DNA of 64,000 nt from Rhodopirellula europaea 6C (lineage in GTDB: Bacteria > Planctomycetota > Planctomycetia > Pirellulales > Pirellulaceae): assembly GCF_000338295.1 (NCBI RefSeq), contig NZ_ANMO01000117.1, positions 20,851-84,850 of the forward strand, in the 5' to 3' direction. A program made the position numbers and the translations under genes. The notes beneath the pieces are model-generated. The model was not told where the DNA came from. It searched no databases and saw only the letters and a list, made by a program, of their open reading frames with translations. Shown here piece after piece: positions 9,962 to 18,922 of the stretch (the stretch's first letter is position 1; each line of letters opens with the position of its first letter).

Positions 9962-10923
9962 GCGTCACTTGGCTTGCTAGAGTCTTCACTCCATTGGAAG
10001 AAACCGATCTGTTCGAGCGATTCTCGCAACGATGCAACCTGCGATTGCGAAAGTGATTCCAATGGCAATCGGCATGGACCAACGTCGAGGCCTTGCATCG
10101 CCAAGATCGCCTTCATCGCAGGATGGAACGGGTAGCGGCCGATGGTGCAGATCATCTCGATGGATTTGGATTGCCACTGGCGAGCGGATTCCAATTGCCC
10201 GCTGGCCAATGCCAATGTCATTTTTCGATAGATATTTGCGGCCAAGTTGTATGTGCTGCCGATCGCGGCGCGGGCTCCGGTTGCGGTCGCGCCCAACAAC
10301 ATCTCGTCACAGCCCCAAACGACGTCAAACTTTCGGTTGGAAAGTTCCAGGCAACGTTGAAACTCGAACAATTTCGTGTCGGTGTATTTCAGTCCGACGA
10401 GCGTTGGGATGGCTTCATCCGCTTGAGTGAGGAAGTCCACCATGTCGATGCTGGATCCCGTCAGCATCGGAATGTGGTAGTAGTAAAAAGGAGTTTCCGG
10501 CGCCGCCGACGCCAACTCTTGCATGCAGAGAGTGAGTGACTGCACGTTGGCAACTTTGAAATACGATGGGCAAGTCGCTGAGATCGCATCGGCGCCAATT
10601 TGCTGGGCATGTTTGGCCAGTCCTTGTGCCTCACGCAAACTGTTGTGCCCGACCTGAACGATCACCGGAACTCGACCGGCGGTCGCATCAACAAAGGCCG
10701 AGGCCACCAGTTGGCGTTCTCGCGTGGTGAGAGACATTCCTTCGCCGGTGCTGCCGCAGACGTACAGTCCGGAGACACCGTCGTTTAGCAGTTTCTCGAC
10801 CATGGCGGGGACAACATCTAGATTGAGATCGCCGCACGCTTTCATTGGGGTGTAGGTCGCGGCGATCAATCCCGATAGCTTTCGGCCGGACATCCGCTGC
10901 ATCATCAGAGATTCATCGACCAT
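9958..10923 (-). CDS. nanA: N-acetylneuraminate lyase-type DHDPS family aldolase
   Basis: 321 residues of the DapA/NanA TIM-barrel family, which cleaves sialic acid to N-acetylmannosamine and pyruvate. The pyruvate-binding motif is [11 protein letters not shown] (GSTGE as in NanA rather than the GTTGE of DapA). [11 protein letters not shown] resembles the lyase Tyr motif of eukaryotic-type NPL, and the Schiff-base lysine lies in VGLKYTD. A strong ribosome binding site, AAGGAGGAGAACTG, precedes the ATG inside the sialidase gene, and the two genes overlap by one base (TGATG at 10921-10925). The operon context makes sialic acid the best substrate, but other 2-keto acids are possible. Confidence 0.85.
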   Translation of the reverse strand: MVDESLMMQRMSGRKLSGLIAATYTPMKACGDLNLDVVPAMVEKLLNDGVSGLYVCGSTGEGMSLTTRERQLVASAFVDATAGRVPVIVQVGHNSLREAQGLAKHAQQIGADAISATCPSYFKVANVQSLTLCMQELASAAPETPFYYYHIPMLTGSSIDMVDFLTQADEAIPTLVGLKYTDTKLFEFQRCLELSNRKFDVVWGCDEMLLGATATGARAAIGSTYNLAANIYRKMTLALASGQLESARQWQSKSIEMICTIGRYPFHPAMKAILAMQGLDVGPCRLPLESLSQSQVASLRESLEQIGFFQWSEDSSKPSDA

Positions 10924-12152
10924 CAGTTCTCCTCCTTGTCAGTGGCATCCGAACCGTTTTGCGATCCCGAGCGTTCCAGTTCGCTCAACGAGATCGCGGT
11001 GAAGCTGATCGTTTTGTAGTTGTCTCGTTCGAAGAGGACACCGATGCGACCGTCCTGCATTCGCGTCAAACAAGAGTAGGCGAAACCGCCGGCGTAGATG
11101 TTCGTTTGATCAGGCCAAGTTTGACCCTCGTCGTAGCTGACACGAAGAACGCCGTTTTCGCGTTTGGTTTGAGACGCCGGGTTGGCGAACAAGATTCGAC
11201 TTTTGCCTTCCGACGGCCACGAGTAGCGAAGGATCGATGCTTGGCAGGTGGGCTCAATCAACGTCTGATCGATCTGAAGTTTTGACCACGTTTGCCCGCC
11301 GTCGTCGCTAACGGTGACCTTGCGATGTTTCGTTGAGCCCTTGCCTTGCGTTCGGGCGTTTAGCATCACACGACCGTCCGCAAGTTCGACCATTTGGACT
11401 TCGTTGGCGTGGCCTTTGCCGTCGCCGGGAGCCACGTCGCCGATGTTCCAAGTTTGGCCGTCGTCGTCGCTATACGCTGCGTAGACTCGCCAATCGTTGT
11501 ACGGACCTTGGTTGAACGGCATGATGATTCGGCCCTTGTGGGAACCATTCCGCAGGATGATTCCGATGCCTGGACCCGCGGCGACGCTCGTCACATTCTT
11601 TTCGCGTTTGACTTGCTTTGAAACGTCATGCGGTGCGGACCAAGTTTGCCCATCGTCGTCGCTCGTCTGGACAAACGTAAAGTACGATTCAGCTCCGAAG
11701 CCATCTGACGCTTTGTGTTCGCCGAGCTTGCTGCGTTGATACATCAACAAGACACGGCCGGAATCAAGCACAACGGCTTGAGGGTTGTTCAAGGACAGTT
11801 TGCCTTGATCGTTCATCAGAACAACGTCGCTCCAGGTGGAACCGTTGTCGGTTGAACGCTTCATGATCATATCATTGTCGGAATGATCTCCGCCTTGCCG
11901 ACCTTCGGCAAAAGCGAGCAAGGTTCCGTCGTTGGTGGTGACCAGCGAAGGAATGCGAATCGCGGGATATCCGTCTTGTTTGGGAACAAAGACATCGACG
12001 ATCTCGCGATGTCCGGTGGCGTGATTGCCAGCTCGGGCGTCGATCGGCAACATCGCGACAAGAAAGCAGCTTGCCGCAAAAAGGAACAGGATTGCCGAGA
12101 CGAATGGACGGCTGACTCTGCGATGAGGCGGATCGGATAGCAGGCGGGACAC
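10923..12152 (-). CDS. Secreted exo-alpha-sialidase (GH33-like)
   Basis: 409 residues from the GTG at 12152. After an arginine-rich start and a hydrophobic signal (AILFLFAASCFLVAMLPIDARAG), the six-bladed sialidase propeller begins with YPAIRIPSLV, the Arg-Ile-Pro motif whose Arg binds the sialic carboxylate. Five Asp boxes follow: STDNGSTWS, SDDDGQTWS, SDDDGQTWN, SDDGGQTWS and SYDEGQTWP. I chose the GTG because GGAG lies 6 nt upstream; the frame stays open to 12329, but those residues are not signal-like and run toward the divergent gene. It would cut terminal sialic acid from external glycans. First gene of the operon with the lyase, transporter and epimerase. Confidence 0.88.
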   Translation of the reverse strand: MSRLLSDPPHRRVSRPFVSAILFLFAASCFLVAMLPIDARAGNHATGHREIVDVFVPKQDGYPAIRIPSLVTTNDGTLLAFAEGRQGGDHSDNDMIMKRSTDNGSTWSDVVLMNDQGKLSLNNPQAVVLDSGRVLLMYQRSKLGEHKASDGFGAESYFTFVQTSDDDGQTWSAPHDVSKQVKREKNVTSVAAGPGIGIILRNGSHKGRIIMPFNQGPYNDWRVYAAYSDDDGQTWNIGDVAPGDGKGHANEVQMVELADGRVMLNARTQGKGSTKHRKVTVSDDGGQTWSKLQIDQTLIEPTCQASILRYSWPSEGKSRILFANPASQTKRENGVLRVSYDEGQTWPDQTNIYAGGFAYSCLTRMQDGRIGVLFERDNYKTISFTAISLSELERSGSQNGSDATDKEEN

Positions 12153-12158
12153 AACGAA

Positions 12159-12162
12159 CTCC
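12159..12162 (-). promoter_or_regulatory. Ribosome binding site deciding the sialidase GTG start
   Basis: GGAG on the minus strand, 6 nt before the GTG at 12150-12152. It supports the internal GTG, which gives a proper signal peptide, over the longer open frame that begins at 12329. Confidence 0.55.
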
Positions 12163-12351
12163 GTTGAGATCAAAGGTGTGTTTGAGTGGGTAGGGCGGCG
12201 AGTGAGCCGTGAGTGTGGATGGGCTTTATAGCACGACGCCGACAGGTGGGGTGCTGCCGTCGGATCGACCGCTGCGTTGTGATTTGAAAATCTTGGGGCC
12301 CTCGCGGTGGGTCTGCGTGACATCGGCAAATGATCGGGTCATACTGTTGCG

Positions 12352-14508
12352 ATGAAATCAAGCAAACTTTCAATCCGTCGAATCACGGCCCTTCCCTTTT
12401 TCGCGATCGGTACGCTTTGCGCTGTGCTGGTCGGGCCGGCGATGATCGTTTGGAGCAATCAGCCAAACGAGTTGGCCGGCGTTGATCCAAAGGCAACGCA
12501 GCATGCGGAGAAGGTAATTCCGCTTGTCGCACCTGAGACGATGTTGCATCGTCGGCCGGTCGCGGTCGTCGCGATGGGCTCTGGCCGTGCCGTCGTCGCG
12601 AATCGCCGGAGCGGGACGCTCAGCTTCGTTGACACGGAGTCCTTGCAAGTGAAATCAGAGTATCAACTCGGCGGGCATCCAACCGATGTGGTTCGATCCG
12701 GCCAAAGTTTGCTCGTGACCGAACAAGAGGGGCGACTCACTGCGGTTGAGGTCAAGGACGGTGAACCTCGCTTGCAATGGCAAGTCGCGATGCCCAATGA
12801 ACCGGCGACGGTTCGAGTATCGAGTGACGGCGAGTGGTGCTCGGTTTGCTCGACTTGGGCGAGACGGGTCACCATTGTGAGTTTGCCGAAAGCGATTGGG
12901 CAATCACCAGAGGTCTTGGCTAACGTTGAGCTGCCTTTTTCACCACGTGAACAATTGTTGCTCCCGGAGCAAGCTCGGTTGTTGGTTGCTGATGCCTTTG
13001 GGCCTCGTGTCGCCGTCATTCGTTTGGATGACTTTCAGGTCGAGTCCATCCGTGAGATACCCGGCAACAACATTCGCGGGCTGACGCTTGGGCGAGGTGG
13101 CGAGAACGTCTATGTGACTCACGAGTTGATCAACGAGATCGCACCGCCGCGAAGCAGTGAGATCATTTGGGGGTCGATGGTTTCGGATGCGACGCGTGAA
13201 ATATCCATCCAATCGATCGTTGATCCCACAGCGAGTCTCATGAGCGGCAGTCGTTTCATTGCTGTTGGTAACAACACGCGAGGTGCCGGTGACCCCAATG
13301 AGGCTTTGATGCGACACGATGGTCGATTGCTGGTGACGATCGGCGGACTTGGGCAGCTCGGTGTGGTTGAACCCGATGGCATCGGTGTCACCCGTATCCC
13401 GACGGGCAAACGTCCGGTAGCGATCGCGAAGATCTCGGCGGATCGATTCTTGGTTGCCAATGAAATGTCCGACACGCTGACCCGGATCGATTTTCATTTC
13501 GATGCGAGCGTAGTCAGGAAGCAACCGAAAGTGAGTGGTGAATCATCGCAAGACGAGACACCGTATTCGGAGCCTGAGTCATACGACGAGCAGGAATACA
13601 GTTCGAGTGAGTATGAAAAGAAGAGCTACCGGACCGAAGATTATGACACCAGCGACTACGATTTGGATCGCGACGACGGCGAGTCTGAGGATGCGGGGTA
13701 TGAGAGCGAATCCTATCGAGCTTCCGATGATCCGGAGGCCGAACCGGTGCTGGCCGTGCGAAAGATCGCGAGCTACCAAATCGGTCCGGACGCATCTGAT
13801 GGAGTCGGTGCGTTGTTTGCGACTGCGGCGACAATGAACCTCGGCATTGCACCAGAGCTGGAGCCGGCTGATCGTGGCGAGGCTCTGTTCTTCGACGCCA
13901 GTCTCTCGCGAGGTGGTTGGTACAGCTGTCACAGTTGTCATACCGATGGGCACACCAGTGGATCCTTGGCCGACACGCTCAGCGACGGAGGCGAGGGGGC
14001 GCCGAAGCGAGTCTTGTCGCTTCGAGGCGTCGGGCAAACCGGACCATGGGCTTGGATTGGCGACAAGTCGGAGATCGACGAACAAGTCAAACAAACGCTT
14101 CGGTTGACCATGCAAGGAAGAAGGTTGAACGATCGCGACGTTTCTGATTTGGTCGCATTCCTAAAATCAATTCCGCCACCGCCTGCCGCTGCTACATCTG
14201 GATCGGAGGCGGATCGACTGCTCATTGAGAAGGGGCGGCACTTGTTCGAAACATTGGATTGTGTCGCTTGCCACTCAGGACACGTGTTCACATCCGAGGC
14301 CACCTATGACGTCGGGCTGGACGACGAACGAGGGACGAAGGAGTTCAATCCACCATCTCTGCGCGGCGTAGGTCATCTCAATGGACTGTTCCATGACCTG
14401 CGTGCGTCATCCTTGGAACAAGTCGTCGGCGAATTCCGGCACCAATTGCCGAGAGACCTTTCCGATGAGGAGCAGTTGCGACTCATTCGCTATCTGCAAA
14501 GTCTGTAG
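12352..14508 (+). CDS. Beta-propeller protein with two c-type haem sites (cytochrome c peroxidase-like C-terminus)
   Basis: 718 residues. A signal anchor at about 10-35 is followed by a YVTN/YNCE-type beta-propeller (about 60-395), with lines such as RSGTLSFVDTES and GGHPTDVVRSGQS. An unusual acidic, tyrosine- and serine-rich insert covers about 401-463. The C-terminal part (about 485-718) has two haem sites, C526xxC529H and C637xxC640H, and resembles the dihaem domain of MauG/cytochrome c peroxidase-like proteins. It probably acts in periplasmic electron transfer or peroxide chemistry; the substrate is unknown. It is divergent from the sialidase operon, 199 nt away, and no functional link is evident. 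Confidence 0.82.
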   Translation: MKSSKLSIRRITALPFFAIGTLCAVLVGPAMIVWSNQPNELAGVDPKATQHAEKVIPLVAPETMLHRRPVAVVAMGSGRAVVANRRSGTLSFVDTESLQVKSEYQLGGHPTDVVRSGQSLLVTEQEGRLTAVEVKDGEPRLQWQVAMPNEPATVRVSSDGEWCSVCSTWARRVTIVSLPKAIGQSPEVLANVELPFSPREQLLLPEQARLLVADAFGPRVAVIRLDDFQVESIREIPGNNIRGLTLGRGGENVYVTHELINEIAPPRSSEIIWGSMVSDATREISIQSIVDPTASLMSGSRFIAVGNNTRGAGDPNEALMRHDGRLLVTIGGLGQLGVVEPDGIGVTRIPTGKRPVAIAKISADRFLVANEMSDTLTRIDFHFDASVVRKQPKVSGESSQDETPYSEPESYDEQEYSSSEYEKKSYRTEDYDTSDYDLDRDDGESEDAGYESESYRASDDPEAEPVLAVRKIASYQIGPDASDGVGALFATAATMNLGIAPELEPADRGEALFFDASLSRGGWYSCHSCHTDGHTSGSLADTLSDGGEGAPKRVLSLRGVGQTGPWAWIGDKSEIDEQVKQTLRLTMQGRRLNDRDVSDLVAFLKSIPPPPAAATSGSEADRLLIEKGRHLFETLDCVACHSGHVFTSEATYDVGLDDERGTKEFNPPSLRGVGHLNGLFHDLRASSLEQVVGEFRHQLPRDLSDEEQLRLIRYLQSL

Positions 14509-15224
14509 AAGCGACTGGTCATACTCCTACTAAAAGGCAAACACCCCACCCTCGGACTGCAGTTTTCAGTCATTCGAAGGCCCAACTGAATCTCGCATCC
14601 AAACTGGATTTGCATGCGAGATATTGGCAGCGGTACTCGCATGCGTTTGGCAAGCGTTGCACCTAAAATGGGATTTCTCTATGAGGGCTATCGAGTTGAA
14701 CTGAGTCGAATTGATGCTTGTTCACCTGTACGCCGGTCCATAGACGCATCATTCGACAATCATCAATCCTTGAAGCAAAAATTGGAAAGATTGCTTCAGC
14801 GACTCGAATGCTGATCTGCGGCGCTGTAGAATGAGCGGGTGAATTGCTGCGATCCGCAATTCGCTTGTCATGTCGTTGCATTGGTTCGCAGGCTCGGCAG
14901 TTGTTCGCTTTCAAGGCGGATGCGCTGGGGTGCCTGTCGCAGTGCAATCTCCACTGGGGATAGCACGACGCGCCTCACGGTGCTAATTGCGGCATAGCAG
15001 TTCGGATTGAGACGGCGAAGAAGACTGCGAAACCGAAGGAATGATTGACTATTTAGTGTGTGTGGCTGTGTCGTGAATCTGAAGCTTGGAGCTTGCAAAA
15101 CCTATCCACGTAGGATGTTCTCGTCGGAACATTAAATGGGCGGGATGACACAGAAACAGTGTTTGTAAACGAAGCCTTGGTTGAGGCGGCAACCAAGGTG
15201 AGTGAACGTTAGGCGAGTGATCTG
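14509..15224. other. Long intergenic region with a strong hairpin
   Basis: About 716 nt without a gene I can support. A 66-codon frame at 14614-14814 has no family resemblance and no clear ribosome binding site. The region contains the hairpin at 14591-14621. The promoter of the PAS-LuxR gene at 15225 should lie toward its right end, but I could not mark boxes with confidence. Confidence 0.4.
14591..14621. repeat. Near-perfect hairpin downstream of the dihaem gene
   Basis: TCTCGCAT-C-CAAA pairs with TTTG-C-ATGCGAGA: 8 bp, a single C/C mismatch, then 4 bp, closing a 5-nt loop. It lies 83 nt after the stop of the dihaem protein. No T-run follows on either strand, so it is either a non-canonical terminator or a protein-binding palindrome. 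Confidence 0.6.
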
Positions 15225-16646
15225 ATGACATCGAATTCGAAAGACTCCAAACGCGTTCAGTCCGATCAAAGAATCGATGTTGCTCATCAACCCGTCGTGA
15301 ATCTCGGAAGTGCTCTTGATGAGTTTGAGATTGGTTTCGTTCGTCTTGAGACCGCCACGACAGTCGTGCAAGATATCAACAGAACTCTCGCGAAAATGAT
15401 TGGTCGCGAAGGAAGCGATCTCATTCAAAAGCCATTCTCCCGATGGGTCGATGAGGAACAACGGTCAGGATTCATTGAACTCGTCGAAAGGCTTCGGCAA
15501 AGCTCGAATAAGAGTGTCGTGGGAGTGTTCCCCGTGTCAAATAGCAACAACACGAAGGTTTGGTTGCGGTACACATTCGTTGCAAATCAAGTTGGTGATC
15601 AACACTGCGATATCGTCAATGTGACGGCGATCGATGTAACTCAAGCGAAAAATACCGAAGAAGAGTTGCGATTGGCAAATGACCGATTTAATTCGGCCCA
15701 AGCAAATTCTCGAGTCGGCAGTTGGGAGTGGGTGGAGGGTGAACAAGTCGCGTGGTGGTCAAAGCAGCTGTATGATCTGCACGGCATGGATCCATCGCTA
15801 GGACCACCCACTTTTGAAGAGTTCATTGAGCTGGTCAATCCAGATGATCGCGAGAAGATAGTCGAGGTCAATCGTCCGCCGTTCGTTGAAGGCGATGTAC
15901 GCCGGTTTGAGTTTTCGAGCAATCCTGCCTTCGGCCCCATACGGCATTTCGCTGCCACCGTTTGGTTGACCAGCGTCAACGGAAAGATGGTTCGTCGAGG
16001 GACGACTCAGGACATCACCCAGCCTGTTGCGTTGCGGTCGGCTCTTCAGAAGAGTGAAGAACAGTATCGCGAAATGGTGTTGACCAATGCGGAAGGCAAT
16101 GCGGTCCTTAATCTCGATGGGAGGCTGCTGCAGGTCGACCGGAGGTTTGCGTCGATGCTAGGTCAAGAGGTGGATGGAATCATAGGCTTGAATCTCTGCC
16201 AATTGGCGGAGGCTGAAAGCGCGAAGCTGATCGAAGACCGAATGCTTCATCGAAACAAATCGGAAGCCCACGAGGTCAGGCTTGCTCACAAAAACGGTCA
16301 CCTTGTGTGGTTGTTGCTGGCTTGTGAGCCGTTAGTCAACGACTCGGATCAGTTCATCGGAATTCAAGCTCACGCGGTCGACATCACGCATCGCAAGCAT
16401 GTGGAGACATTGACCAACTTGGCGGCCGAAGCCAAAGAGAAGTTGAAGCGTTTGACCATTCGCGAACGTCAGGTTCTTGAGCAGATCGTTGAGGGACGGA
16501 TGAACAAGGTCATCGCGAACCGCTTGGAGATCAGCGAGAAGACCGTCGAGCGCCACCGTTCGAACTTGATGAAGAAGCTCGATGCACACAGTGTCGCCGA
16601 GCTTGTCAAACTATCCATGACCGCTGAAATCATGACAGCAACCTAA
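15225..16646 (+). CDS. PAS-domain LuxR/NarL-type transcriptional regulator
   Basis: 473 residues without membrane segments. Three PAS-like domains follow one another: about 30-140, about 150-275 (ending VRRGTTQDITQPV) and about 285-395 (ending IQAHAVDITHRKHVE). A short coiled stretch then leads to a C-terminal LuxR-type helix-turn-helix, LTIRERQVLEQIVEGRMNK, with ISEKTVERHRSNLMKKL as recognition region. The ITQ/ITHRK endings are typical PAC motifs. It should sense a small ligand, redox state or light and regulate DNA directly; no kinase or receiver domain is present. Neighbours give no clear target. Confidence 0.87.
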   Translation: MTSNSKDSKRVQSDQRIDVAHQPVVNLGSALDEFEIGFVRLETATTVVQDINRTLAKMIGREGSDLIQKPFSRWVDEEQRSGFIELVERLRQSSNKSVVGVFPVSNSNNTKVWLRYTFVANQVGDQHCDIVNVTAIDVTQAKNTEEELRLANDRFNSAQANSRVGSWEWVEGEQVAWWSKQLYDLHGMDPSLGPPTFEEFIELVNPDDREKIVEVNRPPFVEGDVRRFEFSSNPAFGPIRHFAATVWLTSVNGKMVRRGTTQDITQPVALRSALQKSEEQYREMVLTNAEGNAVLNLDGRLLQVDRRFASMLGQEVDGIIGLNLCQLAEAESAKLIEDRMLHRNKSEAHEVRLAHKNGHLVWLLLACEPLVNDSDQFIGIQAHAVDITHRKHVETLTNLAAEAKEKLKRLTIRERQVLEQIVEGRMNKVIANRLEISEKTVERHRSNLMKKLDAHSVAELVKLSMTAEIMTAT

Positions 16647-17388
16647 CATTTTTTCAGTCGAGTTATGCTGCGATGTCAGGCGTTCAACGATCGATGCCAT
16701 GACGGTGGACATATCCAGTTGGGCTTCCATCCGAACAGAAAGTTCTGTCCATAAAGCAGGCAAGCTCGGCCAGCATCCCTGGTGACTCTCCTTTGCCCCA
16801 AGGCGAGTCGAGTGGATGCTGACCGAGCTTTGCTCTTTGCCCCATAACAGTATCGATCAAAAAGACTTCATAGGTGGGAATGTTTCCGGAAATTGAGGGG
16901 CATCCCCATCCGGGTGAGCAAACTGAGCGTTCAAGGTGGCGTAATTTAATTTCTTCTGGGGTGAAGATCGATCTTTGTAGAGGTGTGAGCGTTTGGTTGC
17001 CAATCGTGAGCCACCCATTTGGGAGAAACCTATGTTTCAACTGACTGCTGACATTGCTGCCGATTCAGCGAATAGGAAGAGTTGCCAGCCAACGATTTCG
17101 GAGCTGCGCGAATACGGAGATGCCGCTTGTTGTTCTGGCCGTCTGGTGGGAACCAAGTCGCCATTGGCGATCGGCGTTATAGCGCAAACCTCGCCTGCCA
17201 AGGATGAAGTGTCATGTAGCAACTACGCGACAAGAGAGATGGCGTCGCGACGTGACATCGTCGATCGCAATGGCTGCAAGGTGCAAAGGCTATAGAGTTG
17301 CACTGCGAAGTCAGCGGGGAACCGCATCGCGAGGGGCAGATCGCGAAGACGGTTGAAGTTGGTGGTGCGTGAGGCCGCTGTTTGCGAA
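16647..17388. other. Region with only doubtful small ORFs
   Basis: Two overlapping frames on opposite strands (16684-17040 minus, 118 codons; 16993-17295 plus, 100 codons) cannot both be real and neither resembles a family I know. The plus frame from the ATG at 17032 is listed separately because a GGGAG sequence precedes it. I see no strong hairpin with a T-run after the PAS-LuxR gene, only a short T6 run at 16650-16655. Confidence 0.35.
17032..17295 (+). CDS. Possible small hypothetical protein
   Basis: An 87-codon frame starting MFQLTADIAADSANRKS, with GGGAG about 8 nt upstream of the ATG. It contains four cysteines and no hydrophobic segment or signal peptide. I recognise no family. A competing minus-strand frame overlaps its start. 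It could be noncoding. Confidence 0.22.
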   Translation: MFQLTADIAADSANRKSCQPTISELREYGDAACCSGRLVGTKSPLAIGVIAQTSPAKDEVSCSNYATREMASRRDIVDRNGCKVQRL

Positions 17389-18654
17389 CTACTGCTTCAT
17401 CACGATGCCGAAGCTGAGGAAGTCAGCCGACAATCGGTTTGAAATTGATGATCCGGGAACAGCACCCACACCGGGCAGAATGACCGCCCCCGTACGAGTG
17501 TTTTCGAAGTAGTGCGACCATGCGACGTTCACGGCGACTTTCTCATTGAGCTTGTACGAACCGCCCATGCTCAGCACATGTTCGTAGATCAAAGGCGATG
17601 CCATATTGAAGAATGATTCGCTCTCTCGGATTGGATTTTGGTTGTAGCTGTAACCACCACGAAGGACCAATCGTTCGCCAACCGAGCGTTGTGCTCCTAA
17701 TGCGAGAGCGAAGACGCTGCTCCAGTCCAAACCGCCCAGCTTTCCGGTTCCGTCGTAAGTAGCGTCATCACCGAAACCGTCCGCGTTCGCATAGTCAAAG
17801 TAGCGGATATCCGCCGCGAAAAGCCATTGGTCGAAACCGGTGTAGCCCGTTCCCAGTGATAACACTGAGGGCAGGTCGATATCAGCGGTTAGAGTTCTCG
17901 GCAATCCATTCTCGTCCGCTCCGGTGAACTCGAAGGTCTCCATCCACGCTTTGCTTTTGTAGGACGCGCCCAATTGCCATTCCGGCGTCATCAAAAAGTA
18001 GGTGCCGAGCTGAAAGCCACCGCCCCAGTGGTAGTGGGTCGCGCGACCAGACGAATATGTATTGTCTCCATTCACTGAATCGAAGACGAAGGGTTCAATA
18101 CCGATTTGGCCGGTCGTGACCAATGGTCCAGCCGCAAACGACATCCGTTCGGTGACGGCCATCGACAAAACCGGTGCGATCTGCAGGAAAGATGCTTCTG
18201 ACGTGATTTGTCCGAGTCCGGTCGGTTGTGGGGCGAGAACCGGGTTGGTCGTGCTAGCAGGAAGACTGGTTTTGAAACCAGCCACTGAGTTGACCCCCAA
18301 ACCGAACGTGAAGCGTGGATCCTGCAGGCGGTGGGTCCAGGCGAAGTTAGGTACTGGAAACGTTCCCGGATCCGCATCTGTTGAACCAGTCGTACCGCCG
18401 ACAGTGGAAGTCACATTGTGTTCGGCGAACAACAGGTCAACGCCGACTTCCAATTCTGTATTCTCCATGCCGCTGATCGAGGCTGGATTCCAGTACATCG
18501 CGCTGAGTGCGCTGATGGGAGCGGCCGTGGAAGCGCCGCCCATGCTGCGGTTGACTGGCCCCGCGGACGATATGTACACGCCTTGCGAATACGTCAGATT
18601 CGCCATCGAGGTAACCAGCAGCATTGCTACGAGCGAAAGAAGTCTCTTGTCCAT
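17389..18654 (-). CDS. OmpP1/FadL/TodX family outer-membrane transport protein
   Basis: 421 residues with a signal peptide (MDKRLLSLVAMLLVTSMANLTYSQG). The N-terminal plug-like motif GPVNRSMGGASTAAPISALSAMYWNPASIS is characteristic of FadL-type barrels (NPA plus alternating small residues). The rest has alternating amphipathic beta strands and the sequence ends FGIVMKQ, compatible with an outer-membrane beta-barrel. Members move hydrophobic compounds such as fatty acids or aromatics across the outer membrane. It stands alone between intergenic regions; the substrate cannot be told. The strand-rich SYNQNPIRES segment is also typical of the family. Confidence 0.85.
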   Translation of the reverse strand: MDKRLLSLVAMLLVTSMANLTYSQGVYISSAGPVNRSMGGASTAAPISALSAMYWNPASISGMENTELEVGVDLLFAEHNVTSTVGGTTGSTDADPGTFPVPNFAWTHRLQDPRFTFGLGVNSVAGFKTSLPASTTNPVLAPQPTGLGQITSEASFLQIAPVLSMAVTERMSFAAGPLVTTGQIGIEPFVFDSVNGDNTYSSGRATHYHWGGGFQLGTYFLMTPEWQLGASYKSKAWMETFEFTGADENGLPRTLTADIDLPSVLSLGTGYTGFDQWLFAADIRYFDYANADGFGDDATYDGTGKLGGLDWSSVFALALGAQRSVGERLVLRGGYSYNQNPIRESESFFNMASPLIYEHVLSMGGSYKLNEKVAVNVAWSHYFENTRTGAVILPGVGAVPGSSISNRLSADFLSFGIVMKQ

Positions 18655-18922
18655 TCGAATTGCCCCAACGATTGATCATTGCATCTGTCGACTGACCGAA
18701 CATCTCGGTACCTTCGATCAGATCGGTTCAATCGTTACGACTGGCCTGAAATTCCGTGCAGACCGCTACAGTTTCACAGTGTGCTCAGAAAACAGCCCCC
18801 CTGCGTGACCAGGCACCGTAGTGTTCGCAAGACCGGTCGTCAGTTGCTGAATCAAACATCCGCGAGCCGGCGAAACGTTCACAACAGTTCCGTTTGTTTC
18901 CGCGAAGTCTCATTTGGAGCGT

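Noticed and set aside
14614..14814. 66-codon frame after the dihaem gene
   Set aside because: No family resemblance, no ribosome binding site, and it begins inside the hairpin.
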